Positions 24,283 to 32,772 of a stretch of DNA of 64,000 nt are shown one piece after another. Below the pieces are notes generated by a model. The model had not been told where the DNA came from. It saw only the letters and a program-made list of their open reading frames with translations, and searched no databases. This DNA is from Ramlibacter ginsenosidimutans (lineage in GTDB: Bacteria > Pseudomonadota > Gammaproteobacteria > Burkholderiales > Burkholderiaceae_C). Numbering within the stretch: position 1 is the first letter of the stretch; every line of letters starts with the position of its first letter. The stretch lies in assembly GCF_042678185.1 (NCBI RefSeq), contig NZ_JBHUDQ010000028.1. One strand, written 5' to 3'. A program made the translations under genes and the position numbers.

Positions 24283-26884
24283 CGATGTTCGCCGCCCGCA
24301 GCGCGTTCGACTCGATGAAGTCGCGCCGCGGTTCCACCTCATCGCCCATCAGCATCGTGAACACCCGGTCCGCCTCGATCGCATCGTCGATCTGCACGCG
24401 CAGCAGGCGGCGCACGTTCGGGTCCATGGTGGTTTCCCACAGCTGCTCGGGGTTCATCTCGCCCAGGCCCTTGTAGCGCTGCCGGCTCGTGGTGCGCTCG
24501 GCTTCGGAGATCAGCCACTTCATCGCGGTGCGGAAGTCGGAGACCTTCTCCTCCTTGGCCTTCTCGCCTTCGCCGCGCTTGACCAGCGCGCCCTCGCCCA
24601 GCAGGCCGCGGAAGGTGTCGGCCGCTTCGGCCAGGGCCTTGTAGTCGGCGCCGTGCACGAAGTCCTGCGTGATCACGCTGGACTTGATGTTGCCGTGATG
24701 CCGGCGGCTGATGCGCAGGATGGGCTTGTCGCTGCGCGCGTCGAACTCGCCCGCCACTTCGGCCGGGGCGGCATTGGTCAGGCGGTCGATCTCCTGCAGC
24801 TTGGCCTGCAGCTTGATCGCGCTGGCTTCGGCTTCGGTGACGGTGTCCAGGTTCAGCACCACGCCGTCGGCGATGGCACGCAGGGCCTCGGAGTCCATGA
24901 AACCGGACAGGCGCGTGATCACGTTTTCGGCGACCTGGTGCTTGCGCGCCAGTTCGGCCAGCGTGTCGCCTTCGATCACGCGGTTGTCGGCGCCGCCGGT
25001 TTCCACCCTGGCGCCATGCAGGGCGATGCGCAGCAGGTAGCCATCGAGCTCGTGGCCGTCCTTCAGGTACAGCTCCTCCTTGCCGCTCTTCACCTTGTAC
25101 AGCGGGGGCTGCGCGATGTAGATGTGGCCGCGCTCCACCAGCTCGGGCATCTGGCGGTAGAAGAACGTGAGCAGCAGCGTGCGGATGTGCGCGCCGTCCA
25201 CGTCGGCGTCGGTCATGATGATGATGCGGTGGTAGCGCAGCTTGGCGACGTCGAAATCGTCGACGCCGCTCTTGCCGCTTTCCACCGCCGCCTTGCCGAT
25301 GCCGGTGCCCAGCGCGGTGATCAGCGTGACGATTTCATTGGAGGTCAGCAGCTTCTCGTAGCGCGCCTTCTCCACGTTCAGGATCTTGCCGCGCAGCGGC
25401 AGGATGGCCTGGAACTTCCGGTCGCGGCCCTGCTTGGCGCTGCCGCCGGCGGAGTCGCCCTCCACGATGTAGATCTCGCACAGCGCCGGGTCCTTCTCCT
25501 GGCAGTCCGCCAGCTTGCCGGGCAGGCCCATGCCGTCGAGCACGCCCTTGCGGCGCGTCATCTCGCGGGCCTTGCGGGCGGCTTCGCGCGCGCGCGCCGC
25601 TTCGACGATCTTGCCGACGATGATCTTGGCGTCGGTGGGCCGCTCCTGCAGGAAGTCGTTCAGCTTGTTGGCCACCACGTCTTCCACCGGGCCGCGCACT
25701 TCGCTGGAGACCAGCTTGTCCTTGGTCTGGCTGGAGAACTTGGGTTCGGGCACCTTCACGCTCAGGATGCAGGTGAGGCCTTCGCGCATGTCCTCGCCGG
25801 AGATCTCGACCTTGGCCTTCTTGGCCAGCTCGTTGTCGTCGATGTACTTGTTGATCACCCGCGTCATCGCCGCGCGCAGCCCCGTCAGGTGCGTGCCGCC
25901 GTCGCGCTGCGGGATGTTGTTGGTGAAGCAGAGGACCTGCTCGTTGTAGCCGCTGTTCCACTGCATCGCGACTTCGACGCCGATCATGGTGCCCTGGTCG
26001 CTCATCTTCTCGCCGATCGCGTTGAACGCGTTCGGGTGCAGCACCTGCTTGCCCTTGTTGACGAAGTCGACGAAGCCCTTGACGCCGCCGGCGCCGGCGA
26101 AGTCGTCCTCCTTGCCGGTGCGCTCGTCCAGCAGGCGGATGCGCACGCCGTTGTTCAGGAACGAGAGTTCGCGCAGGCGCTTGGCCAGGATCTCGTAGTG
26201 GAAGTCGGCGTTCTCGATGAAGATCGTGGTGTCCGGCAGGAAGTGCACCTCGGTGCCGCGCTTGTCGGTGTCGCCGACGATGCGCATCGGGCGGATGAGC
26301 GCCTTTTCGCCGTTGGGGCCGGCTTCCTCGTGCACCTCGCCGCTCTTGACGATGAAGCCCCGGCTGAACTCCAGCTCGTGCACCTTGCCATCGCGCCGCA
26401 CCACCACGCGCAGCATGGACGACAGCGCGTTCACGCAGCTCACGCCCACGCCGTGCAGGCCGCCCGAGACCTTGTAGCTGTTCTGGTTGAACTTGCCGCC
26501 CGCATGCAGCTCGGTCAGCGCGATCTCGGTGGCGGAGCGCTTGGGCTCGTGCTTGTCGTCCCACTTGATGCCGGTGGGGATGCCGCGGCCGTTGTCGGTG
26601 ACGCTGATCGAGTTGTCGGTGTGGATGGTGACGACGATGTCGTCGCAGTGGCCGGCCAGCGCCTCGTCGATGGAGTTGTCGACCACCTCGAACACCAGGT
26701 GGTGCAGGCCCGTGCCGTCGCTGGTGTCGCCGATGTACATGCCCGGACGCTTGCGCACCGCCTCCAGGCCTTCCAGGATCTGGATGGAGCTGGCGCCGTA
26801 GTCACCGGCGCCGGCGGGCGGGACCGCGGGCGTCGTGCCATTCGTGTCTTCGGGCGGGAGGGGGTTGATGTGATCTTGGGCCAT
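24275..26884 (-). CDS. gyrB: DNA gyrase subunit B
   Basis: An 869-residue GyrB. The GHKL ATPase motifs are EVVDNSIDEALAG, VTDNGRGIPTGI and GGLHGVGVSCVNAL. The transducer and TOPRIM domains follow (EIYIVEGDSAGGSAKQGRDR, and later TDADVDGAHIRTLLL). The C-terminal GyrA-contact motif is RYKGLGEMNPEQLWETTMDP. With GyrA (not in this window) it introduces negative supercoils using ATP. It is longer than the 804 residues of E. coli GyrB, partly through a Pro/Gly-rich N-terminal extension (~30 residues). It is downstream of dnaN, separated by a repeat-containing gap. Confidence 0.98.
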   Translation of the reverse strand: MAQDHINPLPPEDTNGTTPAVPPAGAGDYGASSIQILEGLEAVRKRPGMYIGDTSDGTGLHHLVFEVVDNSIDEALAGHCDDIVVTIHTDNSISVTDNGRGIPTGIKWDDKHEPKRSATEIALTELHAGGKFNQNSYKVSGGLHGVGVSCVNALSSMLRVVVRRDGKVHELEFSRGFIVKSGEVHEEAGPNGEKALIRPMRIVGDTDKRGTEVHFLPDTTIFIENADFHYEILAKRLRELSFLNNGVRIRLLDERTGKEDDFAGAGGVKGFVDFVNKGKQVLHPNAFNAIGEKMSDQGTMIGVEVAMQWNSGYNEQVLCFTNNIPQRDGGTHLTGLRAAMTRVINKYIDDNELAKKAKVEISGEDMREGLTCILSVKVPEPKFSSQTKDKLVSSEVRGPVEDVVANKLNDFLQERPTDAKIIVGKIVEAARAREAARKAREMTRRKGVLDGMGLPGKLADCQEKDPALCEIYIVEGDSAGGSAKQGRDRKFQAILPLRGKILNVEKARYEKLLTSNEIVTLITALGTGIGKAAVESGKSGVDDFDVAKLRYHRIIIMTDADVDGAHIRTLLLTFFYRQMPELVERGHIYIAQPPLYKVKSGKEELYLKDGHELDGYLLRIALHGARVETGGADNRVIEGDTLAELARKHQVAENVITRLSGFMDSEALRAIADGVVLNLDTVTEAEASAIKLQAKLQEIDRLTNAAPAEVAGEFDARSDKPILRISRRHHGNIKSSVITQDFVHGADYKALAEAADTFRGLLGEGALVKRGEGEKAKEEKVSDFRTAMKWLISEAERTTSRQRYKGLGEMNPEQLWETTMDPNVRRLLRVQIDDAIEADRVFTMLMGDEVEPRRDFIESNALRAANIDV

Positions 26885-26945
26885 GACCTGCTTTTCTCAA
26901 ACTCTCGAAGCGCGGAACCCGCTTCGGCGGCGGGCTCCCTGTTTT

Positions 26946-27026
26946 CGTAAGCTGGGGGTGAGCATCGCGAACCCCAGCGCTTTCGCGCATCGCCGGGGTT
27001 CGCTGTCGCTCGCCGCCAGCCTACGA
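26946..27026. repeat. GGGGTTCGC/GCGAACCCC inverted-repeat element, gyrB-dnaN gap
   Basis: GTAAGCTGGGGGTGAGC leads to GCGAACCCCAGC, then CGGGGTTCGC and CGCCAGCCTACG. These are two oppositely oriented copies of one short repeat, a REP/BIME-like arrangement. The same family occurs at 28289-28407, 33811-33897 and 57558-57628. Confidence 0.75.
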
Positions 27027-27052
27027 AGGCACGCCACAGGGGCGCGCCGGCG

Positions 27053-28159
27053 TCAGATGCGCATCGGCATCACGACGTACTTGAAGCTCGCGTTCTCGGG
27101 GATGGTGAGCAGCGCGGAGCTGTTGGCGTCCGCCAGCTCGATCTTCACCATGTCCTGGTCCATGTTGGCCAGGGCGTCGATCAGGTAGGTGACGTTGAAG
27201 CCGATCTCGATGGCGTCGCCGCCGTAGTCGATGTCGAGTTCGTCGGTCGCCTCTTCCTGTTCGGCGTTGTTGCTTGCGACCTTGAGCGTGCCGGGCTCGA
27301 GGTTCAGGCGCACGCCCTTGAACTTCTCGCTGGTCAGGATGGCGGTGCGCTGCAGGCTGGCCAGCAGCGGCGCGCGTCCCAGCGTCACCGAGTTCTTGTG
27401 GTTCTTGGGGATGACGCGGTTGTAGTCGGGGAACTTGCCCTCGACCAGCTTGGTCACGAACTCCATGCCGCCGAACGCGAACTTGGCCTGGTTGTTGGCG
27501 AACTGCATCTCGATGGCGCCTTCGGCGTCGGACAGCAGCCGCTGCAGCTCCAGCACGGTCTTGCGCGGCAGGATCACTTCCTGGCGCGGCACTTCGACGT
27601 CGAGCAGCGCGGAGGCGAAGGCCAGGCGGTGGCCGTCGGTGGCCACCAGGGAGAGCTGCTTGCCTTCGGCGACGAACAGGATGCCGTTCAGGTAATAACG
27701 GATGTCGTGCACCGCCATGGCGAAGGAGACCTGGTTCAGCAGGTCCTTCAGCGCCTTCTGCGGCACGTTGAACTTCGGGCCGAAGCTCGGGGCTTCCTGC
27801 ACCAGCGGGAAGTCTTCGGCCGGCAGCGTCTGCAGCGTGAACTTGCTCTTGCCGCCCTTCAAGATCAGCTTGTTCTGGTTCGACTCGATGCTGACCGTCT
27901 GGTCGCTGGGCATGGTGCGCAGGATGTCGATCAGCTTGCGGGCGCCCACGGTGGTCGTGTAGCTGCCGGCGTCGCCGTCGAGGTCGGCGGTGGTGCGGAT
28001 CTGGATCTCGAGGTCGCTGGTGGTGAACTGCACGTTGCCGCCGGTCTTGCGCACCAGCACGTTGGCCAGGATGGGCAACGTATGCCGCTTCTCGACGATC
28101 CCCGCCACCGACTGGAGGACCGAGAGCAGTTTTTCTTGCGTTGCCTTCAGGACGATCAT
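27053..28159 (-). CDS. dnaN: DNA polymerase III beta subunit (sliding clamp)
   Basis: A 368-residue beta clamp, the normal length. The N-terminus MIVLKATQEKLLSVLQSVAG and the C-terminal MPMRI (E. coli ends MPMRL) are diagnostic, with TLPILANVLV and VVATDGHRLAFASA-like motifs between. It forms a dimeric ring that tethers replicative polymerase to DNA. It lies between dnaA and gyrB in the classic dnaA-dnaN-gyrB order, with recF absent from the string. The dnaA-dnaN gap of 305 bp is filled with repeats, so dnaN may have its own promoter. Confidence 0.98.
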   Translation of the reverse strand: MIVLKATQEKLLSVLQSVAGIVEKRHTLPILANVLVRKTGGNVQFTTSDLEIQIRTTADLDGDAGSYTTTVGARKLIDILRTMPSDQTVSIESNQNKLILKGGKSKFTLQTLPAEDFPLVQEAPSFGPKFNVPQKALKDLLNQVSFAMAVHDIRYYLNGILFVAEGKQLSLVATDGHRLAFASALLDVEVPRQEVILPRKTVLELQRLLSDAEGAIEMQFANNQAKFAFGGMEFVTKLVEGKFPDYNRVIPKNHKNSVTLGRAPLLASLQRTAILTSEKFKGVRLNLEPGTLKVASNNAEQEEATDELDIDYGGDAIEIGFNVTYLIDALANMDQDMVKIELADANSSALLTIPENASFKYVVMPMRI

Positions 28160-28288
28160 GTCTTCCTCTTCTCTTCTCTCTAATAGGTACGGCGCAACCG
28201 GGGCGGCTCAACCGCCATTTTCGCTGATTTCGCGGGCAGTTCCCGGGCGGGGGGAGGGCTGTTTTCGTGCGGCCCTGGCTCGCGAGGG

Positions 28289-28407
28289 AAGCTGGGGTTC
28301 GCTTGCGCTCACCGCCAGCCTGCGGGGGCAGCGCACACCAGCCGACGGGGCGGCGGACACCAACACCCGGTTTCGTAGGCTGGCGGTGAGCGCAGCGAAC
28401 CCCAGCA
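28289..28407. repeat. REP/BIME-like inverted pair, dnaN-dnaA gap
   Basis: A copy reading GCTGGGGTTCGCTTGCGCTC then ACCGCCAGCCTGCG (28290-28325) faces a second reading CGTAGGCTGGCGGTGAGCGC then AGCGAACCCCAGC (28375-28406). A partial third GCGAACCCCAG follows at about 28420-28433. The rest of the 305-bp dnaN-dnaA gap shows no gene. Confidence 0.75.
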
Positions 28408-28464
28408 GCCGGCCCGGCGCGGCGAACCCCAGAACCCCGCCTCGGGGAGACCGCTCAACCGCCC

Positions 28465-29877
28465 TCACCCCTTGAGCGTCTGCTCCAGCACGTGCAGCTG
28501 CTGGTTCAATTCGGTCAGCTGCTGGCGCTCGCCGGAGATCTTGCGCACCGCATGCAGCACCGTGGTGTGGTCGCGGCCGCCGAACAGCTCGCCGATCTCG
28601 GGCAGGCTTTTCTGGGTCAGCTCCTTGGCCAGGTACATCGCGATCTGGCGCGGACGGGCGATCGAGGCCGGGCGCTTCTTGCTGTACATGTCGGCGACCT
28701 TGATCTTGTAGTAGTCGGCCACCGTCTTCTGGATGTTCTCCACGCTGATCTGCCGGTTCTGGATCGACAGCAGGTCGCGCAGGGCCTCGCGGGCCAGCGC
28801 GATCGAGATTTCCTTCAGGTTGAAGCGCGAATACGCCAGGATCTTGCGCAGCGCCCCTTCGAGCTCGCGCACGTTGGAGCGCACGTTCTTGGCCACGAAG
28901 AAGGCGACTTCCTCGGGCATCTCGGTGCCTTCGGCACGCGCCTTGTTGATCAGGATGGCCACGCGCATCTCCAGCTCCGGCGGCTCGATGGCCACCGTGA
29001 GGCCCGAGTCGAAGCGCGAGACCAGCCGCTCGTGGATGTCCGTCAGGCCCTTGGGATAGGTGTCCGAGGTCATCACGATGTGGCTCTTCTTGGCCAGCAG
29101 GGCTTCGAAGGCGTTGAAGAATTCTTCCTGCGTGCGGTCCTTGTTGGCGAAGAACTGGACGTCGTCGATCAGGAGCAGGTCCAGGGAGTGGTAGCGCTCC
29201 TTGAACTCGTCGAAAGTCTTGCGCTGGTAGGCTTTGACCACATCCGAGACGAACTGCTCGGCGTGGATGTAGAGAACCTTGGAATTGGGCTTGTCCGCCA
29301 GCAGCTTGTTGCCCACCGCGTGCACCAGGTGGGTCTTGCCCAGGCCGACCCCGCCGTAGATGAAGAGCGGGTTGTAAAGCTGGCCCGGCGTGCCCGACAC
29401 GTGCATGGCGGCGGCCCGCGCCATGCGGTTGGCCGTGCCCTCCACCAGCGTGTCGAAAGTCAGCGCCGTGTTGAGCCGGCTCTTGAAGCCGCCGGGGGCG
29501 ATTTCCTCTTCCGGCTCGGGCGCTTCCGCGACCGGCGCATTGGCCGCGACGGCGGGCGCAGAATAAGTCCTGACACCGCTTTCCCGCGGAGTGATGGCCA
29601 ACTCAAGCTGCACCGGCTGGCCGTAAAGCTTCTCCAGCACGGCGGCGATGCGCCCTGCGTACTGGGCCCGGACCCAGTCGAGTTTGAACCGGTTGGCCAC
29701 GAACAGCGTGACCTTGGAAAAGTTCTCCGAGACCTGGGCCGACAGCGGCTTGATCCAGGTGTTGAACTGCTGCTCGGGGAGGTCCTGTGCCAGCTGGTCG
29801 ACGCAGGCCTGCCATAGGCTGTCCCCTGCGTCCAGGCTGGACGCGGTCGCCAGCCTGCTGTGTTGCCCCTCGCTCAT
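28465..29877 (-). CDS. dnaA: Chromosomal replication initiator DnaA
   Basis: A 470-residue DnaA. Domain I is at the N-terminus (WQACVDQLAQDLPEQQFNTW). Domain III has Walker A GGVGLGKTHLVHAV and Walker B LLLIDDVQFFANK. Domain IV ends with the DNA-binding signature GGRDHTTVLHAVRKI. It recognises DnaA boxes at oriC and unwinds the origin. The gene points away from rpmH; DnaA-box-like sites in the intervening gap could serve as origin or autoregulatory sites. Confidence 0.98.
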   Translation of the reverse strand: MSEGQHSRLATASSLDAGDSLWQACVDQLAQDLPEQQFNTWIKPLSAQVSENFSKVTLFVANRFKLDWVRAQYAGRIAAVLEKLYGQPVQLELAITPRESGVRTYSAPAVAANAPVAEAPEPEEEIAPGGFKSRLNTALTFDTLVEGTANRMARAAAMHVSGTPGQLYNPLFIYGGVGLGKTHLVHAVGNKLLADKPNSKVLYIHAEQFVSDVVKAYQRKTFDEFKERYHSLDLLLIDDVQFFANKDRTQEEFFNAFEALLAKKSHIVMTSDTYPKGLTDIHERLVSRFDSGLTVAIEPPELEMRVAILINKARAEGTEMPEEVAFFVAKNVRSNVRELEGALRKILAYSRFNLKEISIALAREALRDLLSIQNRQISVENIQKTVADYYKIKVADMYSKKRPASIARPRQIAMYLAKELTQKSLPEIGELFGGRDHTTVLHAVRKISGERQQLTELNQQLHVLEQTLKG

Positions 29878-29942
29878 GTGCCCCGTCGCTCCTGTGGATT
29901 AGTTTTGTCGCGCGAAACGGCGCATTCTAGTTGCTGAACACC

Positions 29943-29951
29943 TTATCCACA
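29943..29951 (+). promoter_or_regulatory. Consensus DnaA box
   Basis: TTATCCACA is an exact match to the high-affinity DnaA box. It lies 66 bp upstream of the dnaA start. Confidence 0.75.
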
Positions 29952-30006
29952 CCACGGGCGAAGCTGCCTCAAGGGTCAATCCCGGCGGGCTTGACAACCC
30001 GCTTGC

Positions 30007-30035
30007 TTGTCCGGGTTGCCGGTTTTGAGGATAAT
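30007..30035 (+). promoter_or_regulatory. rpmH: Candidate rpmH promoter
   Basis: TTGTCC (30007-30012), a 17-bp spacer and GATAAT (30030-30035) match sigma-70 elements. Transcription would begin near 30042, giving a short leader before the rpmH ATG at 30059. Confidence 0.5.
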
Positions 30036-30058
30036 GCCGGGTTTCCCCGAGAAGCAAC

Positions 30059-30193
30059 ATGAAACGCACCTACCAACCTTCCAAAGTGCGCCGCGCGCGT
30101 ACGCACGGCTTCCTGGTCCGCATGAAGACCCGTGGCGGCCGCGCCGTGATCAACGCTCGCCGCGCCAAGGGCCGCAAGCGCCTGGCTGCCTGA
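30059..30193 (+). CDS. rpmH: 50S ribosomal protein L34
   Basis: A 44-residue, very basic protein: MKRTYQPSKVRRARTHGFLV, then RMKTRGGRAVINARRAKGRK and RLAA. This is the complete, highly conserved L34 of the large ribosomal subunit. It is first in the rpmH-rnpA-yidD-yidC-mnmE series, the conserved order next to dnaA. Confidence 0.98.
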   Translation: MKRTYQPSKVRRARTHGFLVRMKTRGGRAVINARRAKGRKRLAA

Positions 30194-30233
30194 GCCGGCT
30201 GCCTGAACGCAAGCGCAGCCTGCGCCTGCCGAC

Positions 30234-30689
30234 GTGCAGCGGCTGAAGACCCGGGCACAGTACGAGGCAGCGATGGCAGGCGGCACCGTCTCCCGGACGC
30301 CGCACTTCGTGCTGCACCGTGCAGCACTCGACGCGTCCACCCTCCCCGGCCCTTCGATGGAGCAGCCCGCCGATGCAGGCTCGGCTGCGGCATCGAGCGA
30401 CGGCCGCGGGTCCGCGGCACCCCGGGCGCTGTTTGCCGACCAGTCGCAAGCCTGGATCGGCGCGGTGGTGCCCAAGCGCTGGGCGAAGCGGGCCGTCACC
30501 CGCAACGGCATCAAGCGGCAGATCTACGCCGTGAGCGCAGCCTTCGAGTCGCGCCTGCCCGCGGCCGCCCACGTGGTGCGGCTGCGGATGGAGTTCGCCC
30601 GCAAGGATTTCCCCAGCGCCTGGTCCGACACGCTGAAGCAAAGCGTGCGCGGGGAACTGCTGCAGCTGTTCGAAAAGGCGAAGTCGTGA
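30234..30689 (+). CDS. rnpA: Ribonuclease P protein component
   Basis: A 151-residue protein subunit of RNase P, which helps the RNA subunit cleave tRNA 5' leaders. The family signature is VPKRWAKRAVTRNGIKRQIY. The first region, MQRLKTRAQYEAAMAGG, matches the usual start; GTG at 30234 is the only good start, since a stop lies 30 bp upstream in frame. Compared with ~119 residues in E. coli, a Ser/Ala/Pro-rich stretch (~33-68) is inserted before the core. It ends overlapping yidD. Confidence 0.95.
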   Translation: MQRLKTRAQYEAAMAGGTVSRTPHFVLHRAALDASTLPGPSMEQPADAGSAAASSDGRGSAAPRALFADQSQAWIGAVVPKRWAKRAVTRNGIKRQIYAVSAAFESRLPAAAHVVRLRMEFARKDFPSAWSDTLKQSVRGELLQLFEKAKS

Positions 30690-30958
30690 AGCGCGTGCTG
30701 ATCGCCCTGGTGAAGGGCTACCGCCTGCTGCTGTCGCCCTGGATCGGGTCGGCCTGCCGCTTCACGCCCTCCTGCTCCGCCTATTCCCTCGAGGCGCTCG
30801 AGCGGCACGGTGCCGCCGCCGGCGCCTACCTCACGGCCGCTCGCATCGGCCGCTGCCATCCCTGGTGCGCGGGCGGGCATGATCCCGTGCCCGCCACGCC
30901 CCCGCGCCTGTTTACGCGCTGGGGCAGCGCGCTCCAACAACAGAAGAAAACTCCATGA
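30686..30958 (+). CDS. yidD: Membrane protein insertion efficiency factor YidD
   Basis: A 90-residue YidD. Core motifs are KGYRLLLSPWIGSACRFTPS, CSAYSLEALERHG and RIGRCHPWCAGGHDPVP, including the three conserved Cys. It is thought to help membrane-protein insertion with YidC. GTG at 30686 overlaps the rnpA stop (GTGA); the end overlaps yidC (ATGA at 30955). Confidence 0.95.
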   Translation: MKRVLIALVKGYRLLLSPWIGSACRFTPSCSAYSLEALERHGAAAGAYLTAARIGRCHPWCAGGHDPVPATPPRLFTRWGSALQQQKKTP

Positions 30959-32682
30959 CCGACATCCGCCGCACCATCCTCTGGGTGATCTTCGGCTTCT
31001 CCCTGGTGATGCTCTGGGACCAATGGCAGGTCTACAACGGCAAGCCCGCCACCTTCTTCCCCGGGGCCAAGCCCGCCGTGACCGCCAAGGCGCCGCCGCC
31101 GGCCGCCAGCGCGAACGCGTCCGCCGCGAGCGGCGTCGCCATGGTGCCGCAGTCCCCGGTCGCCGCCTCGCCGGGCGCCGTGCCTGCGCCCGCGTCGGAT
31201 GCCTCGCCCGCGGCCGCCGTGCCGCGCGAGCAGATCACCATCAGCAACGACCTGATGCGCGTCACCTTCGACACCGAAGGCGGCACCATCATCCGCACCG
31301 AACTGCTGAAGTACGCGGGCGACAAGACCGGCGAGCCCTTCGTGCTGATGAACGAGAACCCCGAGCGCGTGTACGTCGCGCAGACGGGCCTGATCGGCGG
31401 CAACTTCCCCAACCACAAGACGGTGATGACTTTCAGCGGCGACCGCTCGCTGAAGGAAGGCTCGGACAGCGTGGTGGCGAAGTTCGAGTCGCCGGAGCAG
31501 GGCGGGCTGAAGCTGGTGAAGACCTTCACGCTCAAGCGCGGCAACTACGTGATGCAGGTGGACCAGCAGGTGGTCAACACCACGGGCGCGCCGGTGAACG
31601 CGCAGCTGTACGAACAGCTGGTCCGCGACGGCAACAAGCTGCCGGGCGAGTCGTCGTTCTATTCGACCTTCACCGGGCCGGCGGTCTACACGCCGGACAA
31701 GAAGTTCCACAAGATCAATTTCAAGGACGTCGACAACGACAAGGCGGACATCGACAAGGAGTCCACCGGCGGCTACGTCGCCATGGTGCAGCACTACTTC
31801 GCCAGCGCCTGGATCCTGCCGGACGGCGTGAAGCGCGAGAACTTCGTGCGCAAGGTCTCCGACAACCTGTATGCCGTCGGCATGATCACGCCGGTGAGCG
31901 TCGCGCCCGGCGCGACCACCACGGTCACCTCGAAGTTCTACTCCGGCCCCGAAGAGGAAAAGCGGCTGGAGCAGATCGCCCCGGGCCTGGAACTGGTCAA
32001 GGACTACGGCTGGCTGGCGATCATCGCCAAGCCGCTGTACTGGCTGCTGTCGGCGCTGCACGGCTTCATCGGCAACTGGGGCTGGTCGATCATGGCGCTG
32101 GTGCTGCTGATCAAGGTGGCCTTCTACTGGCTGCAGGCCAAGGGCTACGAGAGCATGGCCAAGATGAAGGCCATCAACCCCAAGGTCATGGCCATGCGGG
32201 AGCGCTTCAAGGACAACCCGCAGCAGATGCAGCAGGAGATGATGCGCATCTACAAGGAGGAGAAGGTCAACCCGCTGGGCGGCTGCTTCCCCATCATGAT
32301 CCAGATCCCCGTGTTCATCGCGCTGTACTGGGTGCTGCTGTCCTCGGTGGAGATGCGCGGCGCGCCCTGGATCCTGTGGATCAAGGACCTGTCGGTGCAG
32401 GACCCCTACTTCATCCTGCCGGCCATCATGACGCTGACCACGCTGCTGCAGACGGCGCTGAACCCGGTGCCGCCGGACCCGATGCAGGCCAAGATGATGT
32501 GGATCATGCCGCTGGTGTTCGCGGTGATGTTCTTCTTCTTCCCGGCCGGCCTGGTGCTGTACTGGATCACCAACAACTGCCTGTCGATCGCGCAGCAGTG
32601 GCTGATCAACACCCGCATGGGCGTGCCGCCGCAGTTCAACCTGCCGAAGTTCGGCGCGGCGGCTGCGAACGACAAGAAGTAG
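30955..32682 (+). CDS. yidC: Membrane protein insertase YidC
   Basis: A 575-residue YidC/Oxa1 insertase. The first membrane helix is TILWVIFGFSLVMLW. A large periplasmic beta-domain (~60-370) follows an Ala/Pro-rich linker. The conserved five-helix core contains GWLAIIAKPLYWLLSALHGF, GNWGWSIMALVLLIKVAFYW, and GGCFPIMIQIPVFIALYWVL. It inserts proteins into the inner membrane alone or with SecYEG. A Rho-independent terminator follows. Confidence 0.97.
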   Translation: MTDIRRTILWVIFGFSLVMLWDQWQVYNGKPATFFPGAKPAVTAKAPPPAASANASAASGVAMVPQSPVAASPGAVPAPASDASPAAAVPREQITISNDLMRVTFDTEGGTIIRTELLKYAGDKTGEPFVLMNENPERVYVAQTGLIGGNFPNHKTVMTFSGDRSLKEGSDSVVAKFESPEQGGLKLVKTFTLKRGNYVMQVDQQVVNTTGAPVNAQLYEQLVRDGNKLPGESSFYSTFTGPAVYTPDKKFHKINFKDVDNDKADIDKESTGGYVAMVQHYFASAWILPDGVKRENFVRKVSDNLYAVGMITPVSVAPGATTTVTSKFYSGPEEEKRLEQIAPGLELVKDYGWLAIIAKPLYWLLSALHGFIGNWGWSIMALVLLIKVAFYWLQAKGYESMAKMKAINPKVMAMRERFKDNPQQMQQEMMRIYKEEKVNPLGGCFPIMIQIPVFIALYWVLLSSVEMRGAPWILWIKDLSVQDPYFILPAIMTLTTLLQTALNPVPPDPMQAKMMWIMPLVFAVMFFFFPAGLVLYWITNNCLSIAQQWLINTRMGVPPQFNLPKFGAAAANDKK

Positions 32683-32691
32683 CGGCACTGT

Positions 32692-32726
32692 CGTTCCCGC
32701 GCAGGCGGGGACGCCAGGCATCCTGG
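32692..32726. repeat. TTCCCGCGCAGGCGGGGA-type short repeat
   Basis: CGTTCCCGCGCAGGCGGGGA followed by CGCCAGGCATCCTGG is a common intergenic repeat type of Burkholderiales. Here it lies directly before the terminator after yidC. Confidence 0.6.
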
Positions 32727-32749
32727 AAAGCGGCCTGCGGGCCGCTTTT
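32727..32749 (+). terminator. Rho-independent terminator after yidC
   Basis: AAAGCGGCC pairs with GGCCGCTTT around the loop TGCG, ending in TTTTCC. It separates yidC from mnmE. Confidence 0.8.
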
Positions 32750-32772
32750 CCTTTGGGTTCGATAATCGCGCC

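Larger units (their letters stand above)
29878..30058. other. dnaA-rpmH gap: candidate oriC or part of it
   Basis: This 181-bp divergent gap holds one perfect DnaA box, TTATCCACA at 29943-29951, and a one-mismatch box on the other strand, TGTGGATTA at 29893-29901. It is locally AT-richer than the flanks. In several proteobacteria the origin lies beside dnaA/rpmH. Only two boxes are seen, fewer than in a typical origin, so this may be only the dnaA regulatory region. Confidence 0.45.

Noticed and set aside
24071..26950. A 959-codon plus-strand frame
   Set aside because: It is the mirror of gyrB, with Val/His/Leu-rich low-complexity sequence and no motif.
26885..27052. A missing recF gene in the gyrB-dnaN gap
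   Set aside because: The gap of 168 bp holds only repeats; recF is often absent from this position in related bacteria, so its absence is not evidence of deletion.
29991..29996. TTGACA as the -35 element of rpmH
   Set aside because: The matching GATAAT is 33 bp away; TTGTCC at 30007 gives the correct 17-bp spacer.
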